Shown here: piece after piece, positions 20,322 through 33,340 of the stretch
Layout: every line of letters begins with the position of its first letter
Numbering within the stretch: position 1 is the first letter of the stretch
NCBI GenBank assembly: GCA_021521415.1
Contig: JAIQDT010005484.1
Location: 127,001 to 191,000, forward strand
Direction: 5' to 3'
Length of the DNA stretch: 64,000 nucleotides
From: Bidens hawaiensis
Taxonomy: Eukaryota; Streptophyta; Magnoliopsida; Asterales; Asteraceae
The notes under the pieces: generated by a model
What the model saw: the letters and a program-made list of their open reading frames with translations, nothing else
What the model was told of the DNA's origin: nothing
Databases searched by the model: none
Program-made: the position numbers and the translations under genes

Positions 20322-20862
20322 GTAAACTCGATTCTTAGATTTTTGTAGTTCTTGTGTTGTATATACTTATATAGTCAGTTGCTTTTAGTTCGTGATTGCA
20401 AATTTATCCTGTGATATTTTTTATTATACATGGATCTGTACTGTTGCTTGCAACCTTAAGATGATACTATTTGAGTAGGTCTTTTTGTTTGACACATTCG
20501 TATTAGGCGATTATTATAACGCTAGTAAGAAAAGCTGATAATCCCTATCATATTTATGAGATGAGATGCGATGATCACTACCATATCAATGATATATTAT
20601 AGACCGCGTATATAAAGATGTTCATAGTGGAAACCACACAATTGAAAACTAGTTTGTTAACATTTACCCGTACTGTACATTCGATATTAATTATTTACCT
20701 GTAGTTTCAAAAATAAAATATATAAAAAATAACTTCCTTACAAAATCTCAACCATTTTCGCAAAGGTAATGGTTGTGGTTTTTAGTCTCATTTGAGACGT
20801 GGGGCGAAATAAGTGGAGAAAAATTAGTTGTTTAAAAAATAAAATAAAAAATTCATAGTTTG
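20322..20862. other. Short intergenic spacer between the FAM114-like gene and dioxygenase A
   Basis: It is A/T-rich, and its first part aligns with 51038-51330 in module 3, including GATTGCAAATTTATCCTGT. It presumably holds the 3' UTR of the FAM114-like gene. No further gene was seen. Confidence 0.5.
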
Positions 20863-21118
20863 AAGACGTTTGCATTGTTTATTGGTTTCTAGTTTCATCG
20901 ATGCACACGTAAGTGCATGTTCATCATATTTAATTATATAACTTAAGTCACATTCAGAAACAAACCAATAATGCTCCATGTACACAGCACAAAAAGACGT
21001 CCAGATTTATCATTTATACAACACCAACCAAGTGCAGCTAATTTCAGACACAAATCCACTTCACTACAACCTTTTAACTCACAAATTCCCTACTACAACT
21101 TATCATCAACCAGCAGCC
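20863..21118 (+). promoter_or_regulatory. Proximal promoter/5' UTR of dioxygenase A, conserved with dioxygenase B
   Basis: The words GAAGACGTTTGCATTGTTTA, CATTCAGAAACAAACCAATAA and GACGTCCAGATT occur in the same order before both dioxygenase genes (see 51912-52167). GACGTC is an ACGT-core bZIP-type site. Conservation may simply reflect shared ancestry. No TATA box or start site was fixed. Confidence 0.4.
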
Positions 21119-24100
21119 ATGGGAGACTTTGATCCAGCCTTCATCCAAGACACCGAACACCGCCCGAAACCTGCTGTAATCGAAGCCGATGGTATCCCAA
21201 AAATCGACCTCTCACCTTACATAACCTCATCTCCAAACACAAACACCGCAGCAATACACAATCTGGTTGATCAAATCCGTGATGCATGCAAAAACTGGGG
21301 GTTCTTTCAAGTGATCAACCACGGGGTTCCAATCGAGAGCCGCGAAAAGATACAGTTGGCTGCTAAGAGGTTTTTTGATCAGTCAACGGAGGAGAAGAGG
21401 AAGGTGAAAAGAAGTGAGAGGAATCCGTTTGGTTATTCTGATACTGAGCATACTAAGAATGTAAGAGATTGGAAAGAAGTGTTTGATTTCACGGTGAATG
21501 CTCCTGCGGTTATGCCGGCATCTTGCGAGCCCGATGATGAAGAGACCGCAGAGTATGATAACCCATGGCCTCAATATCCTCCAGAATTAAGGTACTTTTT
21601 AATATGACTAGTATTCAGTTTAGGAACCAGAAGAACTCTTTGGTAAGAGGGTCATGCTATTAGAGATCAATATTCTATAAGTTCTCTAATCGCAAGGTTA
21701 AGCTTATTTCTACTTCGACTACGGTCCAACTCATGTTTTTCTTAAAAGTATTCGATTTTTATATATAATTTTTTAATAATTTTCGGTGACTGGAGGGTCA
21801 GTGGACCCTCATGACCCTCCCTTGGTTCCACCAACACTAACAGCTTATACGAGTCATACAACATTTTGCATATATTATACATACCCCCGTGCATTACACA
21901 GAATAAGTTAATGTATAAATTACAACGGATAATTTAATAAATAAATTAATAGAAATAAAATAAAAGATAATTAATCTGAAAAGCAATACCACTGGAAGCA
22001 ACATTTAAAACAATTAGGCCTTTAGATCTGAAGGATAATTAAAGACTTTCACAAAAATGTTTTTCACTCCATACCCTAAACCCTAAATCATAAACACAAA
22101 AAGATACCAGATTTTTCTTTTTGAACAGTTTTCATGTTATCCTTATAAACACACTGTTGTTCAACTGTCACAATAGTCTTATACTAAATATAAAAAATAG
22201 AAAATTTGTTTTTGATTTTTAAAACTTATTAAACATTGGATATTTGTAAAAAGTAAACAAAAATTATTATAGTTTTCTTCAATATGAAGATATCTCAAAA
22301 ATTAAATGTTAATGTATTCTTTAAACACAAATTCTTTTATATACATTTTAATTTTAAAGAAAATATATTTATGACACGTAATTATTATATATATTAAATT
22401 AATATTATTTTATATTATGTATGTTTACAATATAATTTATCGCATGAGTAATTCAATTGATAGAGATTGACCAAGTAATACGGTATGTTAAATTTATAAT
22501 CAATACTGTTCACAACAAAGATATTAGAACAAAGATATTTTTTTGTTTTCCATCAATAGAAGAGAATTGATTTAGGCGGAAATTTGATAGTGAAGATTAA
22601 CCTCATAATGCCATGTGTCCAGATTATTTTCTTTTATTAGTATAGGTAGATTGTTTAACCTTATACAACATGTAGAGGTGTGTAGGGGTGTACAAAACCT
22701 TTTTTTCCAAACCAAACCAGTTTGGGTTTTGCATGTTCAAAACCGGTTTAAACATAGAACTAATCAAACTGATCTGAACCCGTTGGGTTTTAAAAGACAA
22801 AAAAAAAAAATCGGTTTGATTGTGAAATAACCAAACTGCTATATGAACCGGCAGTTTGATTCGGTTTGGCAGAAACCGGTTGTAGAAACGAATTGGTTCA
22901 GTTCAGTTTCCGGTTAACCGGTTATGGACCGGTTATTTTAATACCTCTAACAACCGTATAATGCTGAAAAAAAAATTGTTGTATGGACCTATATAAAAAT
23001 AAAATACGGTTTTTATACGAGCTTACATGATATGTGGAAAATGCTATATGGACTTGTATGATGTGTGAATACGAGCACGTATGATATGTGAAAACTGTTA
23101 TGCTATCATATGATATGATTGTAATCGCCATATATGACAGTTGAATATTCTTCATAAGTTAGACGGTCAATATGAAATGTGGGTCGTGTACAATGGTGGA
23201 TTTATGTCTGAGCCAGGGGGTGTCCGGGATATCTTCAACTTTCTTGGCAAAGTGCAATTTTATGTATTGTATACCCCAAAACTTTAAGTTCCGTCATTTA
23301 ATATAACAAAAGTACAAAATCCTTTCTTTATATAATAAGATACCTCTGAGTTTTTCTTTTAAATTCGTCATTGGTAGTGTACATGTAAAAATACTCAATG
23401 TTATTATACATAGATAATTGTAATGATAAATTAACACAATTTTATTATTTAGAATATAATTTGACATGAGGCGACGTTTTATAGATATGACTTTTTATAG
23501 CATACATATGCATAATTCTATAGGATAAGGTTAAAATGAAAACCCATTTGAGTTGTGAAGACCCTATGTAACATCGTTTTTTTTTGTTACATGTAATATA
23601 TGTTGTAACATTTAATACAAAATATCGAAACATCAAAAAAAAAATGTTTTGCTATTTTTTAACATTTTTACTAATTTTTATATGTGTTTTCAGGAGAGAG
23701 AGAAAATTATATTTATATTTACATTTTTTATTCACTTTAATTGTGGACCACAAGATTTAAACATTAATTAAAAACATATGGTTGAGAATGAGTTTCTAGA
23801 GTTTTTTCCCAAGTCAAGTATGTTTTCATTTTATACTTAGCCTGATTCTATAAACTACAAGAATCCACATCTCATTTCCCATATAATCTATATCTTTATA
23901 ATTGAAGAAACAATATAAGATTTTCATTTAATGTGACACTACATTCCATTTCTACACTTCGTTATAATTCTCAAAATTGGGACGAAATTTAGGGGCTCAC
24001 TTTCCTTTCCCCGCATTTAGGGACTCGTTGCTTATTTCACATAGATAATTGTAAGGAACAATGAAAAAAGATAAGAAAAGAAAAAAAGGAGAGCCCCGTT

Positions 24101-27100
24101 GCCCCCCTCTGGCCAGACTATGTTGTCTCGCTGTCTTTCAGAGTTTGGCTTAGGTGTTCCCCCGGAAAACCATACCGCCGGTTGCCACTTGATAGTCGTT
24201 GTGCCACCACAAGAGCAGAACTCTCTGGTGTAATACACGGTGGGATGAAAACCCGGGTGGCTCGGGGTTCAAACTGACAAGCTTTGCGTAAGGCCTAGCT
24301 CAAGTCTCTTTACTGCCAATATTCACCCAAAGTGACACAAGTGAGATTCGAGCTTGAGTCTCCATTGAATAACCTAAGCCCTCCCAGACCACAAGTGAGT
24401 CTCCATTGGATTTTGTTAATCCCATCTTTTTTAGGTTAGATGATAACAATCTCATGTCGGAAAATTGTTGTTAGTGGTCCCACCTTTCACACAATATGTT
24501 TTCATTGGACACCCGCTATAAAAAAAACTTAACTTCATTAAGTGTTCTTCAAATTTCAAACTAATGTTTTGGAGCTTTTGATCAAAATGCTGATATAGAT
24601 GAATTGATGTAAAAGTTATCTCAAAACGATTTTTCAAACAACTTGATTTTTGTTAACTAGAATTTTATAATCTAATAATTTGACACAATGTGACATTTTA
24701 TAACCATAACTTTGATAGGTCTGTGACTAATTGTACGAGACTGTAGGTTTTGTTATATAGACCATTCACAACCTTTTCATGTCCCTATTTATATAATTAC
24801 ACTATAAATCATTACTTTTTTTATATTATTTTTAATTAAATAGTACTTTTTTATATATTTATCATTACATTTTTTCTCCTATACTTATAATCACTTTCAG
24901 AAATTATTAAAAAATTAATAGAGTGGAATAGGAACTTTTCAAATACATAGATAAACACTAACATTTTTTATTCTTCTCTACTCACAGTCATACCCTAAAT
25001 TATTAAAACCCTACTAACATATAAGGGAAGGGTTGTGAATACTCTTAAAATCTGATTTGCAAAGTTTTATTAACAATGTATTGTGAGTTGAAAACTTGTA
25101 ATCATTAACTTGAGTGTTTTATTGTTTAACAAAAGGGAGGTTTGTGAAGAGTATGCTAAACATGTGCAAAAACTATCGTACAAATTATTGGCATTGATCT
25201 CTTTGAGCTTGAACCTCCCTGAGGACCGGTTCGAGCCTTTTTTCAAGGACCATGGCTCTTACGCTCGGCTCAGCCACTACCCACCTTGCCTCGCACCTGA
25301 CTTAGCCCTTGGTGTTGGTCGACACAAGGACGGCGGTGCTCTAACCATCTTGGCTCAAGACGATGTAGGCGGTTTAGAAGTTAAACGGAAATCCGATAGA
25401 AAGTGGATCTTTGTCAAGCCTACACCAAATGCTTTTATTATCAATGTCGGGGACGTTATTCAGGTAACAATGTATCAAGATGATTGATTATAAAGATCAT
25501 ATAAGATGAAAGTGGGGAATCATTAATTATTATTGAAGCATTTGTTACACAGAAACATGATACCCTATACTTACCTATACTTTATAAAAAACATGATTTC
25601 TACCAGATCCAATCTCTAGTTACCTATAGCCTAAAGATTAGACTAAGTCTATAAAATAGTTTGCATTACTAAAAAATTATTTATTTACTAGCTTGAGCCT
25701 CGTTTACTACATAGGTAACCGATGAAAAAAATAATATTTAATAATTAAGCAAAATACAAAAAACAATAAATTTAACCAATACACTAATAAGTTATTACTA
25801 TATTTGTGGTTGTTTTGGTTAATGTACTGCACGGGTTTAAGGAAAATATTACATATAAACAATAAAATTAATAGAAAATACTAAACATCTTACTAATATA
25901 TTAAAGCAAAATGATTCGCTTCACATGTCCTTATTCTAGCCTATCCACATAGAATTCTATGTAATCACATTTCCATATCAATAATTTCCACATATTCATA
26001 ATTATTTTTAATCCACTAAATTAAAATCAGCATTCCAATTTAATTCAATTAATTCTACAATTAAATCTATTTATTCAAATTAATGCAATTAACTCTATGA
26101 TTAAGTCTATTTATTCCAACTAATAACCACCTTGTCAAATGTATGTCTTTCTTTTTAAGTTTCTGTTTCATTTAAATCTATTTATTCAAATTAATGCAAT
26201 TAGCTTCATGATTAAGTCTATTTATTCCAATTAATAACCATATTGTCAATGATTTAATTTACTCTTGAGGAAAGAAGAAGAGCCAGTGAATGGTGATCAA
26301 ACCGAATGTTCTTTAAGTTTTATTTATTTATTTATTAAGAAATGACATGAAAAATGCTATAAAAATATAGATATATCTGAAAATTATTTATGAAAAACAT
26401 CCTAAAAGAAAAAAGAAAAAAAACGTTCTTTAGAACAATTAGGAACATTTAAAAAAAAATTAAATAAAGCTGTTTACAAAGATATTTTTGGAAACTTAAT
26501 GTGATACAGTTTAAAGCTGGTATGTATTTGTAAACCTAGTTTTCAATTAATATTACAAAATCTTTTACTAATATGTGTTTTTTATTTTTTTTAGGTCTAA
26601 TGGTTCATTTATGTTATATTATTTCTTATTTATTGCATTATTTATTTATAAAGTATTTTCTTTTTATATTATACACATAGTTTAACATCTTTTGTAACAT
26701 CTGAGGGTAAAAAACTTATGTCAAATATTTGTGTTGACTGAATGAGTAGTTTATATTTTATATTGTTTATTGAAATGTTTCTACCCGTATGTAACACGGG
26801 TTATTATCCTAGTAAAGATAATATAATAGAAACCAAATTTATCATATATTATTAACAAGTTGTACATTTTATATTATTATTACAAAAGTAAAAATGTAGA
26901 CACTGTGTAATAAATCAAAAATTAGTAAAAATTTTCTTTATATGCTACATTTGATGTTGTATTGGTTAGTTTATATTATTTATCATAAACCATAAAATAC
27001 TAGGATTTGAAATCAAATATTTGTGATATTCACTAGTCTAACTTTTGGAAGCTTTAATCATAAATAAGATATACAAATTTAGTACTCCGAAAATAGTTAT

Positions 27101-27728
27101 CTTTTATACAAGTTAAGTATTTATTATAGTTACTATACTAGAACCCATGTGATACACGAGTGGTTAAAAAAATATAATAAAAAAAATGAATTTAATATTA
27201 TTTTAATAACATACCTTATGATTTATATTATAATAACCAATTTAATGGATTATTTTACATAAATATGTTAGAATGAAAAAAATGAAAACTAATAAAAAAT
27301 TGTTTAATAACACAAATAATAAGATATATAAAACATTGTAGATTATTATTAGAAAGTATAGATAAAGATTCTTGTTACATTTTATTTATTTTTTTATTTA
27401 ATTAATATTCTAAGTCTTTTAATATTTTGTGGGTTAACATTAAAGATTTGTGATTCTTATTTTGCAGGTATGGAGCAATGATGCATATGAGAGTGTTGAG
27501 CATAGGGTGAGAGTGAACTCCACCAAAGAAAGGTTTTCAATCCCTTTTTTTATGAATCCTGCACACTATACGATGGTGGAGCCGCTAGCAGAGTTGACAA
27601 ATGAGCAAAATCCAGCCAAATACAAGGCTTATAACCGGGGCAAGTTCTTTGTGGCAAGGAAGTATAGTAATTTCAAAAAACTTGATGTTGAAAACTTACA
27701 GATTTATCATTTTAAAAAAACTGGATGA
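21119..27728 (+). CDS. 2-oxoglutarate/Fe(II)-dependent dioxygenase A (DOXC type)
   Basis: Exons are 21119-21591, 25136-25463 and 27468-27728 (GT-AG; phases 2 and 0), giving 353 aa. The protein has an N-terminal DIOX_N region (WGFFQVINHGVP at about 60-71) and the double-stranded beta-helix core. The iron ligands are HKD (H221, D223) and H279. R289-x-S291 (RFSIPF) binds 2-oxoglutarate, and HYPPC precedes the core. The start MGDFDPAFIQ matches the usual start of the At3g19000/At3g19010-like subgroup, so it is preferred over an in-frame ATG at 20978. The enzyme would be a soluble oxidase, with hydroxylation or desaturation of a specialised metabolite or hormone likely. The substrate cannot be read from sequence. 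Compared with copy B, an extra A in the A-run at about 27714-27720 shifts the frame and ends the protein 17-18 residues early. Introns of 3.5 and 2.0 kb are swollen by insertions. Confidence 0.92.
22684..22945. mobile_element. hAT-like MITE rich in AACCGGTT, intron 1 of dioxygenase A
   Basis: The left end is AGGGGTGTACAAAACC and the right end GGTTATTTTAATACCTCT. The interior contains repeated CCAAACCAG/AACCGGTT phrases. It resembles 6566-6952 in style. The target duplication is unresolved. Confidence 0.45.
23517..23860. mobile_element. MITE with CTATAGGATAAGG-type ends, intron 1 of dioxygenase A
   Basis: The left end CTATAGGATAAGGTTAAAAT and right end ATTTTATACTTAGCCTGATTCTATA are imperfect inverted repeats. 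The body (ATATATGTTGTAACATTTAA ... ACATATGGTTGAGAATGAGT) is near-identical in parts to 47620-47870, the right end of the larger element at 45710-47905. The two are therefore the same family. Confidence 0.5.
24060..24420 (-). repeat. Possible tRNA-derived SINE, minus strand
   Basis: On the minus strand a B-box-like GCTCGAATCTC (about 24350) follows an A-box-like TGGTCTGGGAGG (about 24390) by some 30 bp. The unit runs to a T-rich tail at about 24062-24090. It lies in intron 1 of dioxygenase A. No target duplication was defined. Confidence 0.3.
25888..26812 (+). mobile_element. Non-autonomous Helitron (925 bp), intron 2 of dioxygenase A
   Basis: The 5' end is TCTTACTAATATATTAAAGC, preceded by A. 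The 3' end is a hairpin CCCGTATGTAACACGGG (26784-26800), then TTATTATCCTAG followed by T. The 5' TC, 3' CTRR, subterminal hairpin and A/T insertion without duplication are the defining Helitron marks. It has the same family ends and interior as 58359-59048. Confidence 0.85.
27138..27467 (-). mobile_element. Possible Helitron 3' end on the minus strand
   Basis: Read on the minus strand, CTCGTGTATCACATGGG (a wobble-paired hairpin) is followed by TTCTAG and then T, the pattern of a Helitron 3' terminus. The 5' end was not found, and the right border given is only the end of the intron. Confidence 0.3.
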
Positions 27729-28928
27729 GCGGAAATCGACGATGTTGCTTAATATTGTTTCTCATATCCAGAATGTTGTTATATAAGTAAGAAAAGATTG
27801 TGCTATCATGTTGGAAATTAGATATCGTGGACCCTGTGTTGTTGTAATGACACTGATTGTCAAGGATCCAAGATTTGGGTCATTAATAAAAAGATGTTTC
27901 ATGGTTCATGATGTCTTTTTTATTTAATTATTAATTTTCATTTACTCTTTTCTGATTGGTTTTTACAATTCTCATAATAAAAGGACTTTCTATTTGATCG
28001 TCTCTCATAGAAGAAAAGTATGCATATGATGTAAAGCTTAAAGAGGTACAGCAAATGCTGATATTAGAAATCGGAAATAATATAGAGAATGCCCATTGAT
28101 GTTGAGATTAAGAGTTTTCACAAATCAAGTGTGAGTAAAGCCATAGAAATGGCCTCAGGGTAATATTGTTTTTTAATCTTACTTTAATCCATTTTTTTCT
28201 CGTGTTCAAACCTCAAAATAATCATCTACTAAGGGTATTTATGACATTGCAGCCTTGCAAATGCCTTAGCAGGACTTTCAACCGGTGATATTGTTCAAGA
28301 AACTGGCGGCAGACTAGATTCTCTTCATTGTGAGGGTATTCATGTACGAATATTCGTCTCTCTCTCTCTCTTCTAATTATCTTACAAGATGAAGTCATTA
28401 AAAATTAAAAGTAAATTAATTTTTATTATCTGGATGCAGAGACTTTGAGAAATGTGCTCATTGCATTATCTCAACTTCTGCTTTTAGGGAAATCAGTTAT
28501 ACACAATGCAAACAAAGTCCACGATCCCGTTGATAATGAGGATATTGTGAAAATTAAATGGCCTAAGGACTCTGTTGAAAAGGCTAAAACGATGAGAATG
28601 AAAGTAAAACCAATGACTGGATACTTTGTCACACCCCAACCTAAGACGGAAATCCCGGGGCGTGATCCGATTGCTCACAGCTCGAAGATACTATCATAAA
28701 TATAAATGATAATATCTAATTAATTATTTTGTTCAAATAATACACACAATAATCAAATACAACCAAACAATTCAAATAAATAAATACAACAAGTCTAAAT
28801 CTATGTATGTCTTCATTATAATCCTAAGGTCTTTCTAAGTGTCTATCCTTCAACTCAGGCAACCTGCATATGCGTAGAAAATGGAGTTTTGTCAACAAAC
28901 ATGTTGAGTGAGTTTATCACCAAGTTTT

Positions 28929-29247
28929 TGTCACACCCCAACCTAAGGCGGAAATGCCGAGGCGTAATCCGATTGCTTACAGCTCGAAAATACTATCATA
29001 AATAAAATGTGACAATATCTAATTAATTATTTTAATTCAAATGTACACACAATAATCAAATACAACAAAACAATTCAATTAAATAGATACAATTAATTAA
29101 ATTTAAGTTTGTCTTCAATATAACCTATGGTCTTGACTACATATCCATACTTCAATCTACGCAACCTGCATATGCGTAGAAAATGGAGTTTGTCAACAAC
29201 ACATGTTGAGTGAGATGATCACCAATTTTGAAACATTAACTAATAGC

Positions 29248-29338
<91 letters not shown>

Positions 29339-30941
29339 GTTGATAAATGATAAATACGCAAACCAACCATGTGATAATAATCAAACGAATCATAACAAAC
29401 ATGCATATAACCAAATCGTGTCTGCCAATGAAATCATTGCCAAGCGAATCGGGCATTGATTACAATGACTAAGGTTGTCGTTTTACCTTTGCCAAGCGAA
29501 TCAGGCTCCGGTTACTAAGACGGTTGTATGATCATACTAATGAGAACCCTCTACAAGGGGATATGTTGGACCTCTCCGAAACGTTATCAAGTAAACAATT
29601 AAATATGTAGCAATTAGCAAATAGCATTCAACTGATATTCACACAATGATTATATTTGCGATTTTGTGTATATATATAGATAGAAAATATGAATAAGTCC
29701 CCAAAATGTTTGAAAACAGTAGATAAAAAGGGGAATGATCAAACTCACCTTAGACGAAAGGCAAGTGATTAATAAATTCGACAAACGAACTAATGATTTA
29801 AGCGAGTCGTCTAATACACGTCCAACGAGATTAATGATCAGAATCTGAAACTTTGTGATATGAAACTATAAATAAAAACGAACTTAATTCCACTGGAATC
29901 AATCCAAACGGATGAGTAGAACTCTAGTTATGTTGATTTTAATGTTTAAACGAGTCGAGTCTGACCAGAATCCAAACTTCGAATCGGGAGTCGGGTTTTG
30001 GGCAAAACCCTTAAAATTTAGTTACGAAAAGAAAAGTCTTCTGGACCGAACATTGAATCGGACCAGAAGTATGAGAAAACGAGAAGTCAAAGTTGCTGAC
30101 TGTTTTACCCTTTGTCGGGTTTTAAAGCAATTGACCGGTCAATACCCTTCAATCTCAGAAATTGATTGAAGGTTATTGACTAGGGAATATGTATGAACAA
30201 TTTTACAGTTACAACTTACCCGGAAAATAAAAGGATCAAGAGATATAACGAGTCAAAGATCAACGTATAAGCAAAGTCAAACGTCAAGGCTTGTGTCTTT
30301 AAGGAATATGCAAAAACCGAAGGGTTTGAGAATGAGCAGAGGTAGGTGACGGCTGGAGGAGATGTAGTAGGGTTAGGTTAAGGTTTACAGCAGGGAATTA
30401 TGATGTGTTTATATAAGAATAGCTAAAACGAACCAAATATGGGCTTTTTGGCCCGTTTAAGCAAGTATATGCGATTTAAGGAAAGAATCTTCGATTTATT
30501 CACAAAGATCTGATCTTGGACAAGGGAAAACGAATTAGGAATGGTATTTTAGTTGTATGATGTTTACTTGGACCTTAATTCACTCTAACATGCCTAAAAT
30601 AAACGATTTTATACCTTAAACGAACTAGAAAACGAACTAAGGCTTAAACAATCTGTGCAGATACCCCGTCGCACCGCGCGGCCACCTAGCGTGGTCCCGT
30701 CGCGCAGCGCTCCGGGCCACAATGGGGAAAGTTTCATTTTTTTCATTTTTAGTCCCTGTAGTTTGATATTTGGTCAATTATTGAACTTTTTTATGTTTTA
30801 AATAAGGATTTAGACATTATATAAAGTATGAGAGGTATAAATTGAACATTAGAAACATAAATATATTATTTTTGTTTAATAATGAAAATCTAAATTATTC
30901 CCGGTCGGTTTAAACGTAAACGAAAAAACCGAGATGTTACA
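28929..30941 (+). mobile_element. Solo-LTR-like element of the same family, nested, target duplication GTTTT
   Basis: It starts TGTCACACCCCAACC and ends GAGATGTTACA. GTTTT lies at 28924-28928 and 30942-30946. It is collinear with the outer element: the GCCAAGCGAATCGGGC motif, GGACCTCTCCGA, TCAAACTCACCTTAG, and GAAACTTTGTGATATGAAAC. It inserted about 300 bp into its relative. The ORFs at 29912-30169 and 31513-31770 are homologous LTR stretches, not genes. Confidence 0.9.
29245..29338. repeat. (TA)n microsatellite
   Basis: This is almost pure TA dinucleotide with occasional CATA units, inside the nested LTR. Confidence 0.9.
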
Positions 30942-32503
30942 GTTTTGACACCAAAAATAATGTTAATATAATAAATAAGCAAAACGTAATAAATGCAGTA
31001 ATGAAATCAAACCATAAGCAAGTAAGTTTACGAATAAACCATTGTCAAGCGAATCGGGCGCCGGTAAATCAACCATGAACAAATAAGAATAAGACCGTTG
31101 CCAAGCGAATCGGGCGGTGGTCAATAGAATGAGAACCCAATACATGGGGATATGCAGGACCTCTCCGAGCACGAATGCGCACATAAACAAGTAAGCACAT
31201 AACAAGTAGATTTGATTAATCACACACAATTACACGTTTGCTATTTTTTATATGTATGTAAATATAGATATGTATGTATAGTATGATATACGCATATGTC
31301 CCCAAAACGTTTGTGAAAATTGAGTAAAATAGGGGAATGATAAAACTCACCTTAGATTAAAGGCAAGTGAGTACAATTAAGAATAAACGAGTCAATGGAT
31401 AAGCGAGTCGTCCAATACGCGTCAAACGAGATAACTGATTAGAACCTGAAACTTTGTGATATGAAACTATAAATAAAAACGAACTTAATGGCGTTGGAAT
31501 AAATCCAAACGGATGAGTAGAACTCTAGTTATGTTGAATTTAAGATTTAAACGAGCTGATACTGACAAGAATCCGAACAGCGAGTCGGAAGTCGGGTTTT
31601 GGGCAGTAGCCTTAAAATTTTTCTACGAGAATAAAATTCTTCTGGATCTAACGTTGAATCTGACCAGAAGCATGAGAAAACGCAAAGTCAAACTTGTTGA
31701 CTGTTTTACCCTTAATCGGGTTTTAAAGCAATTGACCAGTCAACACCCTTCAACCACTGAAATTGATTGAAGGTTATTGACTAGGGAATACGCATGAACG
31801 ATTTTACAGTTTACAACTTACCCGGAAAGTGAAAGGATTGATGAGAAACGGAAGTCAAAGGTCCTAACGCAAGCAAAGTCAACGATCAAGGCTTGTATCT
31901 TTAACGAACATGCAAAAACCGAAGGGTTTACGAGATGGCAGAGGCTAGTGATGGCTTGAGGAGGTTTATTAGGGTTAGATTAAGTTTTACAGCAGATAGT
32001 TATGACTTGTTTATATAGGAATAGCTAAACCGAACTAATTATAGGCTTTGTGGCCCGTTTAAGCAAGTAAATCATACTTTTATGAAGAAATCACTGAATA
32101 TAATCGAAATATTTGATCTTGGATGATAATAAACGAGATTATACTTATGTTTCAGTTATAGGATTGTTTCTTGGTCCTTAATTCTCTCTAATATGCCTAA
32201 AATTATCGATTTCGAGCCAAAAATGAACTAGTAAACGTGTTTAATCAAAACGATCTGCACAGTATGGCCATAGCGCCGGGTGACGGCCACCACCCTTGGT
32301 GGTCGCGCAGCGTCCCGGCCCAGAATGGGTTTGGATTTTGGTATTTAACAAGTTTAGTCCCTAAAGTTTAGTATTTGGTCATTTGTTGAACTTTTATGCA
32401 ATGATTAAGGAATAAGCATTGTATAAAACATGAAGGGCCTATAGTGAACATTAGGAACTTAAAAATTCATAATTATTTGATTTTTGATTAATTATAATGA
32501 TCT

Positions 32504-32681
32504 ATGTGCTTTATGTCCAAGGCTTGATGCAAAACTACTATCGAGCCGGGGGTCTCATCGGAAGCAATCTCTCTATTCCTATGGGGTAGAGGTAAGACTA
32601 TCTACATCTTACCCTCCTTAGACCCTAACATAGCTTTGCTATTGGTGGGATATACTGAGTACGATGATGATGATGATGATG
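32504..32681 (+). mobile_element. SINE fragment with GAT tail
   Basis: It contains GAGCCGGGGGTCTCATCGGA, then GTAGAGGTAAGACTATCTAC, then GGTGGGATATACTGAGTACG, followed by (GAT)n. This is the 3' region typical of a widespread plant SINE type. ATGATCT occurs on both sides (32497-32503 and 32682-32688). It is absent from the corresponding place in the nested relative. The 5' head appears truncated. Confidence 0.55.
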
Positions 32682-33009
32682 ATGATCTAAAATATTCCCG
32701 GTTCGGGTTATATGTAAACGAATACGGTTTAGAAAATCCGAAATGTTACATACTTGCCGTTGCAGTCAGTTTTGTGACATGCATGTGTAGACGTGTATAT
32801 GTTTTTAATATATTTTCAAGATGGTATTTATCCTAAATATGAATATGATAAGCATGCATATCAGATGTAGCAGAAGCTTATGCAGCAGCCATCAAATCTG
32901 ATTTTTCTAAGGTTTTGCCAGAACAGTCAATTCAAGATAAAGCCAACTCGTTTTCTGAGGATCTGCATGTTAATTGGACCGCAACCGTGGGTAAAATCCA
33001 GAATGGTTC

Positions 33010-33340
33010 GAAGGGGGCTTGTTTTCTTGTTTTAGTGTCAAATAAATGGGCTGTTGCCTAACATTTATGTTTTAATTCTGCATGTTTAATGCATCAGTTA
33101 GAATAGTTATTTGAGTCATTATGCATTCTTCTAGATTTATGAAGGTGTGTCTTTCCAGGGCTAAGGGCTTTAATTTCTTTAAGTTATTATCTTGTAAGCT
33201 ATTTATATCTATATTAGTTAGAATTGTTTTCTTGTCAAGGCATATCATAAAACCCTAAAATTATTAATTCAATACCAGCCCCCATATCTACATCCCACAA
33301 AATTTTTCTTCCCCCATTGTTGGTTTCTTCAATTTCTTCA
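33010..33340. other. Junction DNA between the module 2 pseudogene and retroelements
   Basis: It begins with a purine-rich GAAGGGGGC and continues with LTR-like DNA (GTGTGTCTTTCCAGGGCTAA). It may be part of the broken 5' LTR of the Copia relic whose primer-binding site is at about 37170, but I could not prove continuity. Confidence 0.3.

Larger units (their letters stand above)
28627..32750 (+). mobile_element. Large solo-LTR-like element, target duplication TACTT, with a nested relative
   Basis: It begins TGTCACACCCCAACC and ends AATGTTACA. TACTT flanks both sides (28622-28626 and 32751-32755). Removing the nested element (28929-30941, plus its duplication) leaves about 2.1 kb. No coding region, primer-binding site or polypurine tract was seen. 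TG...CA ends with a 5-bp duplication therefore suggest a solo LTR of an element with roughly 2-kb LTRs. A GC-rich patch (about 32270-32330) lies near the 3' end. It is inserted in exon 8 of the module 2 FAM114-like pseudogene. Confidence 0.88.
28010..33009 (+). pseudogene. FAM114-like pseudogene of module 2, split by an LTR insertion
   Basis: It keeps recognisable remains of exons 6 (28010-28159), 7 (28253-28343), 8 (28440-28626 and 32751-32780) and 9 (about 32857-33009) of the gene at 7187-20321. Exons 1-5 are gone. Exon 6 has a small deletion that breaks the frame. Exon 8 begins AGA CTT TGA, an in-frame stop where the intact gene has TCA. The exon 8 donor and exon 9 acceptor are lost. A 4.1-kb retroelement insertion (28627-32750) interrupts exon 8. 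It follows directly on the 3' flank of dioxygenase A, in the same order as module 1. Confidence 0.9.

Noticed and set aside
20978..21118. Upstream in-frame ATG extending dioxygenase A by 47 residues
   Set aside because: The extension is not homologous to known family starts, and in copy B the corresponding upstream sequence differs. MGDFDPAFIQ is conserved in both.
29912..31770. Two similar 85-codon ORFs (29912-30169 and 31513-31770)
   Set aside because: They are homologous stretches of two related LTRs, so their similarity reflects element homology, not a gene family.
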